Origin: DATBLE01 sp963841405
GTDB taxonomy: Bacteria > Actinomycetota > Thermoleophilia > Gaiellales > Gaiellaceae
Direction: 5' to 3'
Assembly: GCA_963841405.1 (NCBI GenBank)
Contig: CAWJCM010000007.1
Span: forward strand, 682,001 to 746,000
Length of the DNA: 64,000 bases
The translations under genes were made by a program, and so were the position numbers. Shown one piece after another: positions 52,303 to 61,249 of the stretch. Position 1 is the stretch's first letter. Each line of letters begins with the position of its first letter. The notes beneath the pieces are model-generated. The model did no database searches. It saw only the letters and a list, made by a program, of their open reading frames with translations, and was not told the origin of the DNA.

Positions 52303-53492
52303 CAGACGGCGACGTCGACGGCGGCGGCGACGAACACCAGCGCCAGATAGAGCAGGGAAGAGTGGAAGAGCAGGGAGGCCTGCCGCGGAGTCGTGTGCCG
52401 TGCCAGCTGCACCGCGAGCCAGATGAACCCCGCACCGAGCACGAGCGCGGCGACCAGGTAGGCGAGCCCGAGCGTGCCCCAGAGGAACGGCACAGCCGTG
52501 ACCGCGACCAGGACGAACGAGTAGAACAGGATCTGCTTCACCGTCTCCCGCTCGCCGCGTACGACCGGCAGCATCGGGATCCCCGCATCCGCGTAGTTGC
52601 GCCTGATCAGAATCGCGAGCGCCCAGAAGTGCGGCGGCGTCCAGAAGAAGACGATCAGGAAGAGCGAGATCGCCGGCAGGGTGAGGTTCCCGGTCGCAGC
52701 TGCCCAGCCGACGAGCGGCGGAATCGCACCGGCGGCACCGCCCCAGACGATGTTCTGCGGCGTCGAGCGCTTCAGCCAGCGCGTGTAGACGAGTACGTAG
52801 AAGAGGTTCCCGACGAGCGCCAGCGCCGCCGTCAGCACGTTGACCACGCCGGCGAGGAGCACGAACGAGAGCGCGGACAGCGCGAGCCCGAACTCGAGTG
52901 CATAGGCCGGCGACACCCGGCCGGCGGTGACCGGCCGCGCGCGCGTGCGCTCGCCCATCAGGGCGTCGATGTCGCGGTCGATCACGTGGTTGAGCGCGCT
53001 GGCACCGCCGCAGGCCAGCGCGAGCCCGACGACCAGCGCAGCCAGGTCGCCGAGCGGCGGCACGCCCTGCGCGCCCACGAACATCCCGCACACCCCGGTC
53101 AGCAGGAGCAGGGACATGATCCGCGGCTTGGTCAGCGTCACGTAGTCGCGCCAGGGTCCGACCGGCGCAGCCTCCCCGCGGAAGGCGAGCGCGGTCAGCA
53201 CGAGAGTCGACGCGAACGCGACCGCCGCCGCAGCGAGGTGCAGCCCGTGCACCGTGATCAGCGCAGCCAGCCCGAAGAGCGCGATCGAGGTCAGCGCCGG
53301 AACGACCAAACGGCGATGGCCGAGCCACGCCGCGACGAGCACGGCGACGAGCGGCGGCAGCGCCAGCGCCGACAGCAGCTGGTGTGCCGCTCCGAGCGAG
53401 GCGGCGCCGCTCACGACGGCGAGGAGCGTCGCCGCCGAGGCGCCCAGCGCGGTCAGCCGCAGCCAGAGACTAGGCACCGACTCCTGCATCAC
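52302..53492 (-). CDS. ctaB: Protohaem IX farnesyltransferase with N-terminal membrane extension
   Basis: 396 residues. The UbiA-type domain starts near residue 115 (YVTLTKPRIMSLLLLTGVCG) with NHVIDRDIDALMGERTRARPV and YTRWLKRSTPQNIVWGG as the prenyl-diphosphate and substrate motifs, and about nine helices. The first 110 residues form an extra four-helix segment not found in standard CtaB (about 300 residues). It makes haem O for the oxidase encoded next to it. It overlaps ctaD by 23 bases. Confidence 0.92.
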   Translation of the reverse strand: MMQESVPSLWLRLTALGASAATLLAVVSGAASLGAAHQLLSALALPPLVAVLVAAWLGHRRLVVPALTSIALFGLAALITVHGLHLAAAAVAFASTLVLTALAFRGEAAPVGPWRDYVTLTKPRIMSLLLLTGVCGMFVGAQGVPPLGDLAALVVGLALACGGASALNHVIDRDIDALMGERTRARPVTAGRVSPAYALEFGLALSALSFVLLAGVVNVLTAALALVGNLFYVLVYTRWLKRSTPQNIVWGGAAGAIPPLVGWAAATGNLTLPAISLFLIVFFWTPPHFWALAILIRRNYADAGIPMLPVVRGERETVKQILFYSFVLVAVTAVPFLWGTLGLAYLVAALVLGAGFIWLAVQLARHTTPRQASLLFHSSLLYLALVFVAAAVDVAV

Positions 53493-55125
53493 GCTCCTTC
53501 AGCTTCAGGCGCAGGTCGCGGAGGGGCCGGGGGCTGCCCACGTACGGCACCGGCCGCGGGAAGTTCTCCGGGGGAGGCGGGGAGGGGGCGTACCACTCGA
53601 GCGTGTCGGCAATCCACGGATCGTTGCCGACGCGTACACCGCGGCGCCGCGTTCGAAACACGTTGACGAAGAAGAGCAGCACGCCGAGCGCCATCACGCC
53701 TGCGCCGATCGTCGAGGTGATGTTCCAGGCCTCCCACCACCCGCCGTTCGAGTACGTGTAGATCCGCCGCGGCATGCCCAGCAGACCGAGGAAGTGCTGC
53801 GGCATGAAGGTGACGTTGAAGCCGACGAACATCAGCCAGAACGCCCACTTGCCGAGCGTCTCGTCGAGTCGGCGCCCGAACATCTTGGGCCACCAGTAGA
53901 AGAGCCCGCCGAAAATCGCGAAGACCGCGCCGCCGAACATCGTGTAGTGGAAGTGCGCGACGACGAAGTAGGTGTCCTGCACCTGCCAGTCGACCGGGAA
54001 TGCGGCCAGGTAGATCCCCGTCAGGCCGCCGATCGTGAAGATCGCGACGAAGCCGAGCGCGAACAGCATCGGGGTGTCGAAGATCAGGTTCCCGCGCCAG
54101 GTGGTCGCGAGCCAGTTGAGGATCTTCACGCCGGTCGGGATCGCGACCAGCATCGTCGTGATCATGAAGAAGCTCTGCAACCCCCACCCGAACCCGACGG
54201 TGAACATGTGGTGCGCCCACACGAGCATGGAGAAGAAGGCGATGCCGACGGTGGAGAAGGCGACCGCCTTGTAGCCGAAGATCGGCTTCCTCGCGAAGAC
54301 CGGGATGATCTCGGAGACCATGCCCATCGCCGGGAGGATGATCACGTACACCTCAGGGTGGCCGAAGAACCAGAAGATGTGCTGGTAGAGGATCGCGCTG
54401 CCGCCCTGGTCGGGGATGAAGAAGTGCGTGCCGACCTGCCGGTCGAGCAGGAGCATCAGGAGCCCCGCCCCGATCACGGGCAGGATGATGACGAGGAGCC
54501 AGGCGTAGACGACGATCGACCAGACGAAGAGGGGCATGCGCATCCAGCTCATGCCGGGTGTGCGCATGTTGTGGATCGTCGCGATGAAGTTGATCGCGCC
54601 GGCCAGCGACGAGAGCGCGAGGATGTGGAGCGACATGATCCACAGATCGACGCCGTGGCCGGGGCTGTACTTGAGCTCCGTGAGGGTCGTGTACCCGGTC
54701 CAGCCGGCCTGCGACGGGCCGCCCTTGGCGAAGAAGCTCGAGTAGAGCACGACGCCGCCGAGGAGGAACAGCCAGTACGAAAAGGCGTTCAGCCGGGGGA
54801 AGGCCATGTCGCGCGCCCCGATCATCAGCGGCACGAGGTAGTTGCCGAACCCCGCGAGGATCGGGACGACGACCAGGAAGATCATCGTCGTGCCGTGGAT
54901 CGTGAACAGCTCGTTGTAGCGGCCCCGCGTCACGAAGTGCTCGTTCGGCGTCGCCAGCTGCGCACGCATGAACAGCGACAGCAGACCGCCGACCAGGAGG
55001 AAGAAGAGGCTCGTGCCGATGTAGAGGATCCCGATGCGCTTGTGGTCGACGGACGTGATCCAGCGGGTGATCCCGCCGCGTCTCCAGTCGGCGCGGTACG
55101 GCTGCGCCTCAGCCCTGGCCGCCAC
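53470..55125 (-). CDS. ctaD: Cytochrome c oxidase subunit I
   Basis: A 551-residue, twelve-helix haem-copper oxidase core. VDHKRIGILYIGTS, the haem a ligand in FTIHGTTMIFL, the Cu-B His-Tyr pair in WFFGHPEVYVIILP, VWAHHMFTVG, the K-channel IPTGVKILNWLATTWRG and the haem ligands in VVAHFHYTMFGG are present, so it is an A-type proton pump. GTG start at 55125, within the end of ctaC. No ctaE/ctaF subunit III/IV genes lie next to it. Confidence 0.96.
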   Translation of the reverse strand: MAARAEAQPYRADWRRGGITRWITSVDHKRIGILYIGTSLFFLLVGGLLSLFMRAQLATPNEHFVTRGRYNELFTIHGTTMIFLVVVPILAGFGNYLVPLMIGARDMAFPRLNAFSYWLFLLGGVVLYSSFFAKGGPSQAGWTGYTTLTELKYSPGHGVDLWIMSLHILALSSLAGAINFIATIHNMRTPGMSWMRMPLFVWSIVVYAWLLVIILPVIGAGLLMLLLDRQVGTHFFIPDQGGSAILYQHIFWFFGHPEVYVIILPAMGMVSEIIPVFARKPIFGYKAVAFSTVGIAFFSMLVWAHHMFTVGFGWGLQSFFMITTMLVAIPTGVKILNWLATTWRGNLIFDTPMLFALGFVAIFTIGGLTGIYLAAFPVDWQVQDTYFVVAHFHYTMFGGAVFAIFGGLFYWWPKMFGRRLDETLGKWAFWLMFVGFNVTFMPQHFLGLLGMPRRIYTYSNGGWWEAWNITSTIGAGVMALGVLLFFVNVFRTRRRGVRVGNDPWIADTLEWYAPSPPPPENFPRPVPYVGSPRPLRDLRLKLKERDAGVGA

Positions 55126-56074
55126 CGAAGCGTCCCTTCAGATAGGTGGTCGCGGCCTTCATCGTGTCGTCGTTCCAGTCCTTGCCGACCGCGGGCATCG
55201 CGTTCTTGCCGTTGCGGAGCAGCTGCTCGAGCGCCGTCGGGTCCGCGACCACGCCGTTCCCGATCAGCCGCGGCCCGTAGTCTCCCTGGCCGGCCAGGCC
55301 GTGGCAGGTCGCGCAGACACCGTCGAAGACCTCCTTGCCGAGGGTCGTGCTGGCGCCGGTGTGTGCGGCGAGGAACTCCGCGTACGCGGCCGGCGTGACG
55401 ACATCGACCCAGCCGGTCATGTGGGCATGCTCGATGCCGCAGAGCTCGGCGCAGCGCACTTCGTAGCTGCCGAGCTTCTGCGCCTTGAACCAGGTGTGAT
55501 TGATCCGGCCCGGGATCGCGTCGATCTTTCCGCCCAGAGCGGGTACCCACCAGCTGTGGATCACGTCCGACGAGACGACGGTCAGCTCCACGACCCGCTC
55601 GAGCGGTACCACCATCCTCCGCACGGCGACCCGGCCGCCGGGGTAGTCGAACTTCCAGTAGTACTGCTGCCCCTCGACCCTGATCTGCAGCGGGCCGCCC
55701 GCCGCCTGCGCCGAGGGCACGTTCTTGATCGTCGGCAGCTTCACGAAGACGAAGGCGGCGATGCCGGCAAGGATCAGCACCGGCACGACGGTCGATGCGG
55801 TCTCGAGCTTGGTCGCGCCGTGGATCTGGGCGCCGTCCTGGCCGCGCGCACGGCCGCGGCCGCGGAACCGGACGACGAAGAGGATGAGCGCTCCCTCGAC
55901 CAGGATGAAGATCACACCGGTGACGGCCAGGATGACGAAGTACGTCTGGCGGATGGCGTGGGCGTTCGGCGACTCGGGCGCGACCGGAGCCAGTCCGGCG
56001 TCTGCCCCTGCCGCTCCGGCGAAGGCGAGCGCAACTGCGAGCGCGGCGGGCAGGGCGAGAAACCGACGGACCAC
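55109..56074 (-). CDS. ctaC: Cytochrome c oxidase subunit II with fused cytochrome c (caa3 type)
   Basis: 321 residues. Signal peptide (1 to about 24), two membrane helices (about 45-68 and 90-112), a cupredoxin domain with the binuclear Cu-A site CAELCGIEHAHM near 215, and a C-terminal cytochrome c with CATCH (about 262) and a distal methionine in KNAMPAVG. This is a caa3-type subunit that carries its own electron donor. GTG start; a TAGAAT -10 box nine bases upstream suggests a leaderless transcript. Confidence 0.95.
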   Translation of the reverse strand: MVRRFLALPAALAVALAFAGAAGADAGLAPVAPESPNAHAIRQTYFVILAVTGVIFILVEGALILFVVRFRGRGRARGQDGAQIHGATKLETASTVVPVLILAGIAAFVFVKLPTIKNVPSAQAAGGPLQIRVEGQQYYWKFDYPGGRVAVRRMVVPLERVVELTVVSSDVIHSWWVPALGGKIDAIPGRINHTWFKAQKLGSYEVRCAELCGIEHAHMTGWVDVVTPAAYAEFLAAHTGASTTLGKEVFDGVCATCHGLAGQGDYGPRLIGNGVVADPTALEQLLRNGKNAMPAVGKDWNDDTMKAATTYLKGRFGGGQG

Positions 56075-56083
56075 GTCGCGGGC

Positions 56084-56089
56084 ATTCTA
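56084..56089 (-). promoter_or_regulatory. ctaC -10 box
   Basis: TAGAAT on the minus strand, nine bases before the ctaC GTG. No good -35 was seen. It lies across the ATG of the divergent gene at 56089. Confidence 0.4.
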
Positions 56090-56400
56090 TGGAGGTGGCC
56101 GGGACGAAGGTGCAGCTTCCCGCGGGTATCGAGCCGCCCTACGAGGTGTACGTCAACGGCGTGCGTCAGCGTGACGGCTCCGACTTCGTCCGCTGCGGCG
56201 ACGAGCTCCTCTTTTCGCGCGAGCTCGCCCGCGAGGGCCGCCTCGGCTTCTGGCGCTGGACGTCGCTCTTCTTCGGCGTGGCCGGCACCTACCGGAAGGA
56301 CGACACCGTCGACGTCGTGTACCGGGTCGGAGGGCGAAGGATCGTCCAAACGGGGCTACGCTTCTCGACGAGTGAGCCGATAGAGAGCGGGGAACGTTGA
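56089..56400 (+). CDS. Hypothetical protein, 103 residues
   Basis: No family recognised. It is soluble and mostly beta-strand forming: YEVYVNGVRQRDGSDF, DELLFSRELAREGRLGFWRW and TVDVVYRVGGRRIVQTGLRF. The ATG is only 14 bases from the divergent ctaC start. Codon use is like its neighbours, and it is followed closely by a membrane protein gene, so it is probably real. Confidence 0.65.
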   Translation: MEVAGTKVQLPAGIEPPYEVYVNGVRQRDGSDFVRCGDELLFSRELAREGRLGFWRWTSLFFGVAGTYRKDDTVDVVYRVGGRRIVQTGLRFSTSEPIESGER

Positions 56401-56413
56401 CGGGGCGGGCTCG

Positions 56414-57457
56414 ATGACGACGAGAAACAGACAGCAGAAGGCGATCGCCGCTGCGCTCATGGTCGAGCGGAGGAACTTCCTGATCCTGCTCGTCGCCGGC
56501 GCTCTGGCGCTCGCGGCCGCGATGGGCCTGGCCGACATGGCCGGGTACAGCCGCCTCGTCGACGCCGTCCAGGACGTCGTGCCGACCTGGTTCGCGGTCT
56601 GCTTCGGCGGCCAGGTCGTCGCCTATCTCGGCTACGTCCTCGCCGTCCGCGACGTGGCCCGCGTCGACGGCGGGCCGCTGCTCTCGTTCCGGCTCTCGAT
56701 GCGGACCGTGGTCGCGGGGTTCGGCGTCTTCGCAGCCACCCACGCTGCGGGCGGGTTCGCCGTCGACTACTGGACCTTCCGGCGCTCCGGGCTGCGGCGT
56801 CCGGACGCCGTCGCCCGGGTGCTCGCGCTCGGCGCGCTCGAGTATGCGGTGCTCGCCCCCGCCGCGATGATCTGCGCGGTCGTCCTCCTGTTCGGCACCG
56901 GCGGCCACGTGCAGCACGCGATGACGTATCCCTGGCTCGCGGTCGTTCCGGGCTTCCTCGCCGCCCTGTGGGTCAGCTCGCCGAAGCGCGCCGAGCGGCT
57001 CTCCGACCCGGAGAGCGGCGGACGCGTGCGCCGTTGGTTCGCGCATCTCGTCGCCGGCATCGTCAAGCTCCGCTGTCTGCTGACCTCGCCGCACCGGCAC
57101 GGGCTGGGAGTGATCGGCGTCAGCCTCTACTGGCTAGGCGACATCGCCTGCCTCTGGGCGGCGCTGAAGATCTACAACGCCGAGATCTCGACACCGGCGC
57201 TGATCCTCGCCTACGCCACCGGCTACGTGGCCACCCGCCGCTCGCTCCCGGCCGGCGGCGCCGGACTGGTCGAGGTGATGATGACGTTCGCGCTCGTGTG
57301 GGTCGGCGTGCCGCTCGCGCCGGCACTGCTCGGCGTCGTCACCTACCGAGCGTTCAGCTTCTGGCTGCCCGTGATCCCCGCGCTCGCCGCGCTGCCCGCG
57401 GTGCGGCGGATGAGACAGGACTTCCGGCGCGGCGAGAAGGCCTTCGACAAGAGCTGA
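56414..57457 (+). CDS. Lysylphosphatidylglycerol synthase TM / flippase-like membrane protein
   Basis: 347 residues with about eight membrane helices, resembling the UPF0104/AglD-like integral membrane domain. Recognisable pieces are TWFAVCFGGQVVAYLGYV, HAAGGFAVDYWTFRRSGL and ATRRSLPAGGAGLVEVMMTFALVWVGVP, the last being the glycine-rich motif of the family. There is no aminoacyl-transferase domain, so it is a stand-alone flippase-like unit of unknown lipid. Confidence 0.75.
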   Translation: MTTRNRQQKAIAAALMVERRNFLILLVAGALALAAAMGLADMAGYSRLVDAVQDVVPTWFAVCFGGQVVAYLGYVLAVRDVARVDGGPLLSFRLSMRTVVAGFGVFAATHAAGGFAVDYWTFRRSGLRRPDAVARVLALGALEYAVLAPAAMICAVVLLFGTGGHVQHAMTYPWLAVVPGFLAALWVSSPKRAERLSDPESGGRVRRWFAHLVAGIVKLRCLLTSPHRHGLGVIGVSLYWLGDIACLWAALKIYNAEISTPALILAYATGYVATRRSLPAGGAGLVEVMMTFALVWVGVPLAPALLGVVTYRAFSFWLPVIPALAALPAVRRMRQDFRRGEKAFDKS

Positions 57458-57471
57458 AAGGGACCGCGTGG

Positions 57472-57477
57472 TAGGCT
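57472..57477 (+). promoter_or_regulatory. TAGGCT -10 box before the amino-acid ABC operon
   Basis: TAGGCT ends ten bases before the ATG at 57488, giving a nearly leaderless message. The same hexamer precedes the starts at 31574 and 32345. Confidence 0.4.
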
Positions 57478-57487
57478 CGGCGCACCG

Positions 57488-58351
57488 ATGCGGCGGCTCC
57501 CCATCCTGGTCATTCCCCTTGCGGCTCTGGCGCTGACCGCGACGGCCACGGGCGGGCGAACGGGCTCCGCCGCCTCCTGCGCCAAGGCCGACCTGCAGAC
57601 CGTCAGCGACGGCAAGCTCACGGTCGGCACCGACAACCCGGCCTTCCCTCCGTGGTTCGCCGGCACGCCGCCGAAGGGCTCGAAGTGGAAGGTCGGCGAT
57701 CCCACCAGCGGCAAGGGCTTCGAGAGCGCCGTGGCCTACGCGGTGGCGAAGCAACTCGGCTTCGCGAAGGGCGACGTCGTCTGGACATACGTGCCGTTCG
57801 CCAGGTCCTACGCTCCCGGCTCGAAGTCGTTCGACTTCGACATCAACCAGATCTCCTACACGCCGCAGCGCGCGAAGGTGGTCGACTTCAGCAAGTCGTA
57901 CTACGACGTCAACCAGGCCGTGGTCGTGAACAAGGGCACGCCGATCGCCTCCGTCAGGTCGATCGCCGGCCTGCGCAAGTACAAGCTCGGCGTCCAGATC
58001 GGGACGACCAGCTACAACGCGATCGTCAAGGGGGTCAAACCGACGACGAAGCCGCGCGTCTACGACACGAACGACAAGGCGGTGTTCGCGCTGAAGAGCA
58101 AGCAGATCGACGGCATCGTCGTCGACCTGCCCACGGCCTTCTACGTCACCGCGGTCCAGGTGCCGAACGGGAAAATCCTCGGCCAGCTGGCCTCGAAGAC
58201 CGGCGAGCACTTCGGCATGGTGCTGAAGAAGGGCAGCCCGCTGACCGCGTGCGTCAACCGGGCACTCACGAAGCTGAAGGCGAACGGCACCCTCGCCAAG
58301 ATCCAGTCGCTCTGGCTCGCCAAGGTCGCGGGCGCTCCCGTCCTGAAGTAG
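57488..58351 (+). CDS. Amino-acid ABC transporter, substrate-binding protein
   Basis: 287 residues with a signal peptide (MRRLPILVIPLAALALTATA). The family 3 solute-binding fold is seen in LTVGTDNPAFPPWF, FDFDINQISYTPQRAKVVDFS (ligand-binding arginine after YTPQ) and KLGVQIGTTSYNAI. There is no canonical lipobox, so it may be anchored differently or free. It precedes the permease and ATPase genes. The ligand is probably a polar amino acid. Confidence 0.9.
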   Translation: MRRLPILVIPLAALALTATATGGRTGSAASCAKADLQTVSDGKLTVGTDNPAFPPWFAGTPPKGSKWKVGDPTSGKGFESAVAYAVAKQLGFAKGDVVWTYVPFARSYAPGSKSFDFDINQISYTPQRAKVVDFSKSYYDVNQAVVVNKGTPIASVRSIAGLRKYKLGVQIGTTSYNAIVKGVKPTTKPRVYDTNDKAVFALKSKQIDGIVVDLPTAFYVTAVQVPNGKILGQLASKTGEHFGMVLKKGSPLTACVNRALTKLKANGTLAKIQSLWLAKVAGAPVLK

Positions 58352-58358
58352 CGCGCCG

Positions 58359-59174
58359 ATGAGCAAACGGCGGCGAGGCGAGGGACGCCGCGGCGTCGTC
58401 ATCGCGCTCGTCAGCACGGTCGTCGTCTTCGTCGGCCTCGGCTTCGCGATCGTCAACGCGCCCGGCTGGCCCGAGATCCAGCAGCAGTTCTTCGACTGGA
58501 GCGAGTTCAAGGCCACGTTCCCGGAGGTGCTCTCCGCCTTCTTGCTGAACGTGAAGCTCTTCTGCATCGCCGAGGTGCTGATCCTGCCGCTGGCGCTGCT
58601 GCTGGCCGTCGTCCGTGGCCTGCCCGGCCCTGTGTTCTTCCCGGTGCGGCTGCTGGCGATCGCCTACACCGACTTCTTCCGCGGCGTGCCGACGATCATC
58701 GTGATCACGCTGCTCGGCTTCGGCGCCCCCGCACTGGGACTGAAAGGCGTGCCGACCTCGACGACGTTCTGGGGCATCGTCGCGCTCGTGCTCGTCTACA
58801 CGGCGTACGTCTCCGAGGTCTACCGCGCCGGGATCGAGTCGGTGCATCCGAGCCAGGCGAGTGCGGCGCGGTCGCTCGGGCTCTCGCACCTCCAGTCGAT
58901 GGTCTACGTGATCGTCCCGCAGGCGGTCCGCCGCGTGATCCCGCCGCTGCTCAATGACTTCATCGGTCTGCAAAAGGACACCGCGCTGGTCGGCGTCCTC
59001 GGTTCGGTCGAGGCGTTCAAGCAGACCCAGATCGACCAGGCGGCCTCGTTCAACTTCACGTCGGGGCTGGTCGCAGCGCTCCTGTTCGTGGCGATCACGA
59101 TCCCGCTCGCCCGGTTCACGGACTGGCTGGTGGCCCGCGACCGCCGCCGGCAGTTGGCGGGGGCGCCGGCATGA
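58359..59174 (+). CDS. Amino-acid ABC transporter, permease
   Basis: 271 residues of the HisM/GlnP type with about five helices. The EAA loop is YRAGIESVHPSQASAARSLGLSHLQSM, and YTDFFRGVPTIIVI is typical of the family. It starts seven bases after the binding-protein gene. The ATPase gene is separated from it by 208 bases of hairpin-rich sequence. Confidence 0.92.
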   Translation: MSKRRRGEGRRGVVIALVSTVVVFVGLGFAIVNAPGWPEIQQQFFDWSEFKATFPEVLSAFLLNVKLFCIAEVLILPLALLLAVVRGLPGPVFFPVRLLAIAYTDFFRGVPTIIVITLLGFGAPALGLKGVPTSTTFWGIVALVLVYTAYVSEVYRAGIESVHPSQASAARSLGLSHLQSMVYVIVPQAVRRVIPPLLNDFIGLQKDTALVGVLGSVEAFKQTQIDQAASFNFTSGLVAALLFVAITIPLARFTDWLVARDRRRQLAGAPA

Positions 59175-59382
59175 TTGTCGCTCGCCTTCGGCTCGCTCGC
59201 ATGGGGGGAACGGCCAAGCACGCGAAGCGTGCAAGCCGAGAGAGCCCCCCGACTGGGGCGCCATGGGCGCCTCATGGACCCCCCTCCCCAAGCTCGCCCG
59301 CACCCGAGCGACGGTCGTGGGCCGCGCCCGCCATGTCGGTCGCCGCGGGGAAGAGCGCTTGTCACGGCGGGCCGGGCGGACC
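59175..59382 (+). other. Hairpin-rich spacer between permease and ATPase genes
   Basis: It contains a nested hairpin (59202-59249): outer GGGGGG/CCCCCC, middle GGC/GCC and apex GCACGC-GAA-GCGTGC. This is followed by GGCGCCATGGGCGCC. Small ATG ORFs in it have no recognisable product. There is no promoter-like sequence. The ATPase frame is open through the spacer but unlike any ABC N-terminus. Confidence 0.5.
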
Positions 59383-60135
59383 GTGAACGCGACACCGGCG
59401 CTCGTTCTCGAGAACGTCCACAAGTCGTTCGGCAAGGCGGAGGTGCTCCGCGGCGTCGAGCTGGCGATTGCCGAGGACGAGGTCGTCTGCCTGATCGGCT
59501 CCTCGGGGTCCGGGAAGTCGACTCTCCTCCGTTGCGTCAACCTGCTCGAGCCGATCGACGACGGGCGCATCGTGGTGCACGGCCGCGACCTGACCGCGCC
59601 CGATGTCGACGTGAACGAGGTGCGGAAGGACATCGGGATCGTCTTCCAGGCCTTCAACCTCTTCCCGCACATGACCGTGCTCGGCAACGTCACGCTCGGG
59701 CCGCGCAAGGCGCTCGGCCTCCCGCGTGCGCGGGCGGAGGCGGAGGCGCTCGAGTTGCTGGGCCGTTTCGGCCTCGCCGATCGCAGCGGCGACTATCCCG
59801 ACCGGCTGTCCGGCGGGCAGCAGCAGCGCGTGGCGATCCTGCGGGCGCTGGCGATGCGGCCGAAGCTGCTGCTGCTGGACGAGGTGACGAGCGCGCTCGA
59901 CCCGGAGCTGGTCAGCGAGGTGCTCCAGGTGATCCGCGAGCTGGCCGAGGGCGGGATGACGATGGTGCTGGCGACGCATGAGATGAGCTTCGCACGCGAC
60001 ATCGCGGACCGGGTCTGCTTCCTCGACGCCGGCGTGATCCTCGAGGAGGGAACGCCGGCGCAGATCTTCTCGGCCCCGCGAGAGCCGCGGACGCAGCAGT
60101 TCCTGGCACGGATCGTCGCTGCCGGACGTTTGTAG
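59383..60135 (+). CDS. Amino-acid ABC transporter, ATP-binding protein
   Basis: 250 residues. Walker A GSSGSGKSTLLRC, Q-loop IVFQAFNLFPHMTV, signature LSGGQQQRVAILRAL, Walker B LLLLDEVTSALDPELV and switch MVLATHEMSFARDIA match GlnQ/HisP. The Walker B ends DEVTSALD, the usual variant for this group. GTG 59383 gives the standard N-terminus (PALVLENVHKSFG). It is the third gene of the transporter despite the spacer. Confidence 0.92.
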   Translation: MNATPALVLENVHKSFGKAEVLRGVELAIAEDEVVCLIGSSGSGKSTLLRCVNLLEPIDDGRIVVHGRDLTAPDVDVNEVRKDIGIVFQAFNLFPHMTVLGNVTLGPRKALGLPRARAEAEALELLGRFGLADRSGDYPDRLSGGQQQRVAILRALAMRPKLLLLDEVTSALDPELVSEVLQVIRELAEGGMTMVLATHEMSFARDIADRVCFLDAGVILEEGTPAQIFSAPREPRTQQFLARIVAAGRL

Positions 60136-60175
60136 CGTTTGTAGCGCAAACGCGTTAGCGTTCCGGCGAACGCCG

Positions 60176-61222
60176 ATGCCGCCGACTCCGCTGGACGTCC
60201 TCGTCCCGACGATCCCGTACCACCCGCACTGGCCGTTTTCGCGTACCCGCGCCTACACGGTTCCCTACCTGGCCTGGGACGAGAAGACCGTGCGGGAGGC
60301 GGTGATCGTCATGCCGAGCGGCTGGGGCCCCGATCACCATCCGCACCCGCTTCCGCTCGTGATCTCGCCGCACGGGCGCAACAACTTTGGCTGGGGGAAT
60401 GCCGCCCACTACTGGCGGGAGCTTCCGGCCGACGGCCCGTTCGCGCTGGTCTCCCCGGACGGGCTGAGCCGCGCCCACGACAAGGCGACGAGCCCGTTCG
60501 ACCAGCCGCCGGCCGATCCGAGCCTGTTCACCTACGGCTACAAGCGCTGGATCGACGACCTGGCGCGGATGCCGAAGATCGTCATGGCGACGCTCCCCTG
60601 GCTGCGGATCGATCTCGAGAAGATCTACGTGCTCGGTAGCAGCATGGGCGGGCAGGAGACGCTGCTCCTCGCAGCCCGCTATCCCAAGTCGCTGTCCGGG
60701 GGCACCGGCAGGCTGGCGGGCGCGGCCGCCTTCGACTCGACCTGCGACCTCGCCACGCAGTGCGCCTACCTGACCACCCTCGGCGCCGCTCACGGCGCCG
60801 ACCCGCCCGCGGTGGCGGCGCGCATGATCGAAGAGGTGAACGCGAGGCCGGGGAGCGTGAGCGGCTTTCGCCAGAGCGCCACCTTCTTCAACGCGAGGCT
60901 GCACCGGCACATGACGATCGCGGAGCTTCTCAGCGAGCTGCCGCGCAAGCAGGCGCTCTGGAACGAGCGCAGCCCGCTGAGCTGCGTCGACGACCTCGCC
61001 CGCCTCTCGTTTCCGCTCAGGCTCTACTGGTCGAGCCACGACACGATCGTCGGCAACCAGGGGACGAAGCAGAGCGGCAAGCTCTACAAGGCGATCAGGG
61101 CCGCGAACCCGAACGCGAAGGTCAAGCAGGTCAAGGGGCTCTGGGCCCACTCGGCCGAGTTCGTCCCGGGCAACCAGCTCAGCGACGCGCTCCTGGCGTT
61201 CGGACTGATCGCGGACGTCTAA
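60176..61222 (+). CDS. Alpha/beta hydrolase, esterase-like
   Basis: 348 residues, no signal peptide. The fold is suggested by PLVISPHGRNNFGWGN, FALVSPDGL and the nucleophile elbow VLGSSMGGQETLLLAAR (Ser near 158). A later acid residue lies in LYWSSHDTIVGN and the histidine in GLWAHSAEF, completing a triad. Similar to poly-ester or acyl-peptide hydrolases; substrate unknown. The gap before it has a GTTTGTAGC direct repeat and a CGTTTG/CAAACG stem (60127-60150). Confidence 0.75.
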   Translation: MPPTPLDVLVPTIPYHPHWPFSRTRAYTVPYLAWDEKTVREAVIVMPSGWGPDHHPHPLPLVISPHGRNNFGWGNAAHYWRELPADGPFALVSPDGLSRAHDKATSPFDQPPADPSLFTYGYKRWIDDLARMPKIVMATLPWLRIDLEKIYVLGSSMGGQETLLLAARYPKSLSGGTGRLAGAAAFDSTCDLATQCAYLTTLGAAHGADPPAVAARMIEEVNARPGSVSGFRQSATFFNARLHRHMTIAELLSELPRKQALWNERSPLSCVDDLARLSFPLRLYWSSHDTIVGNQGTKQSGKLYKAIRAANPNAKVKQVKGLWAHSAEFVPGNQLSDALLAFGLIADV

Positions 61223-61249
61223 AGGGCCTGCGACATGCCACCCGCTCCC

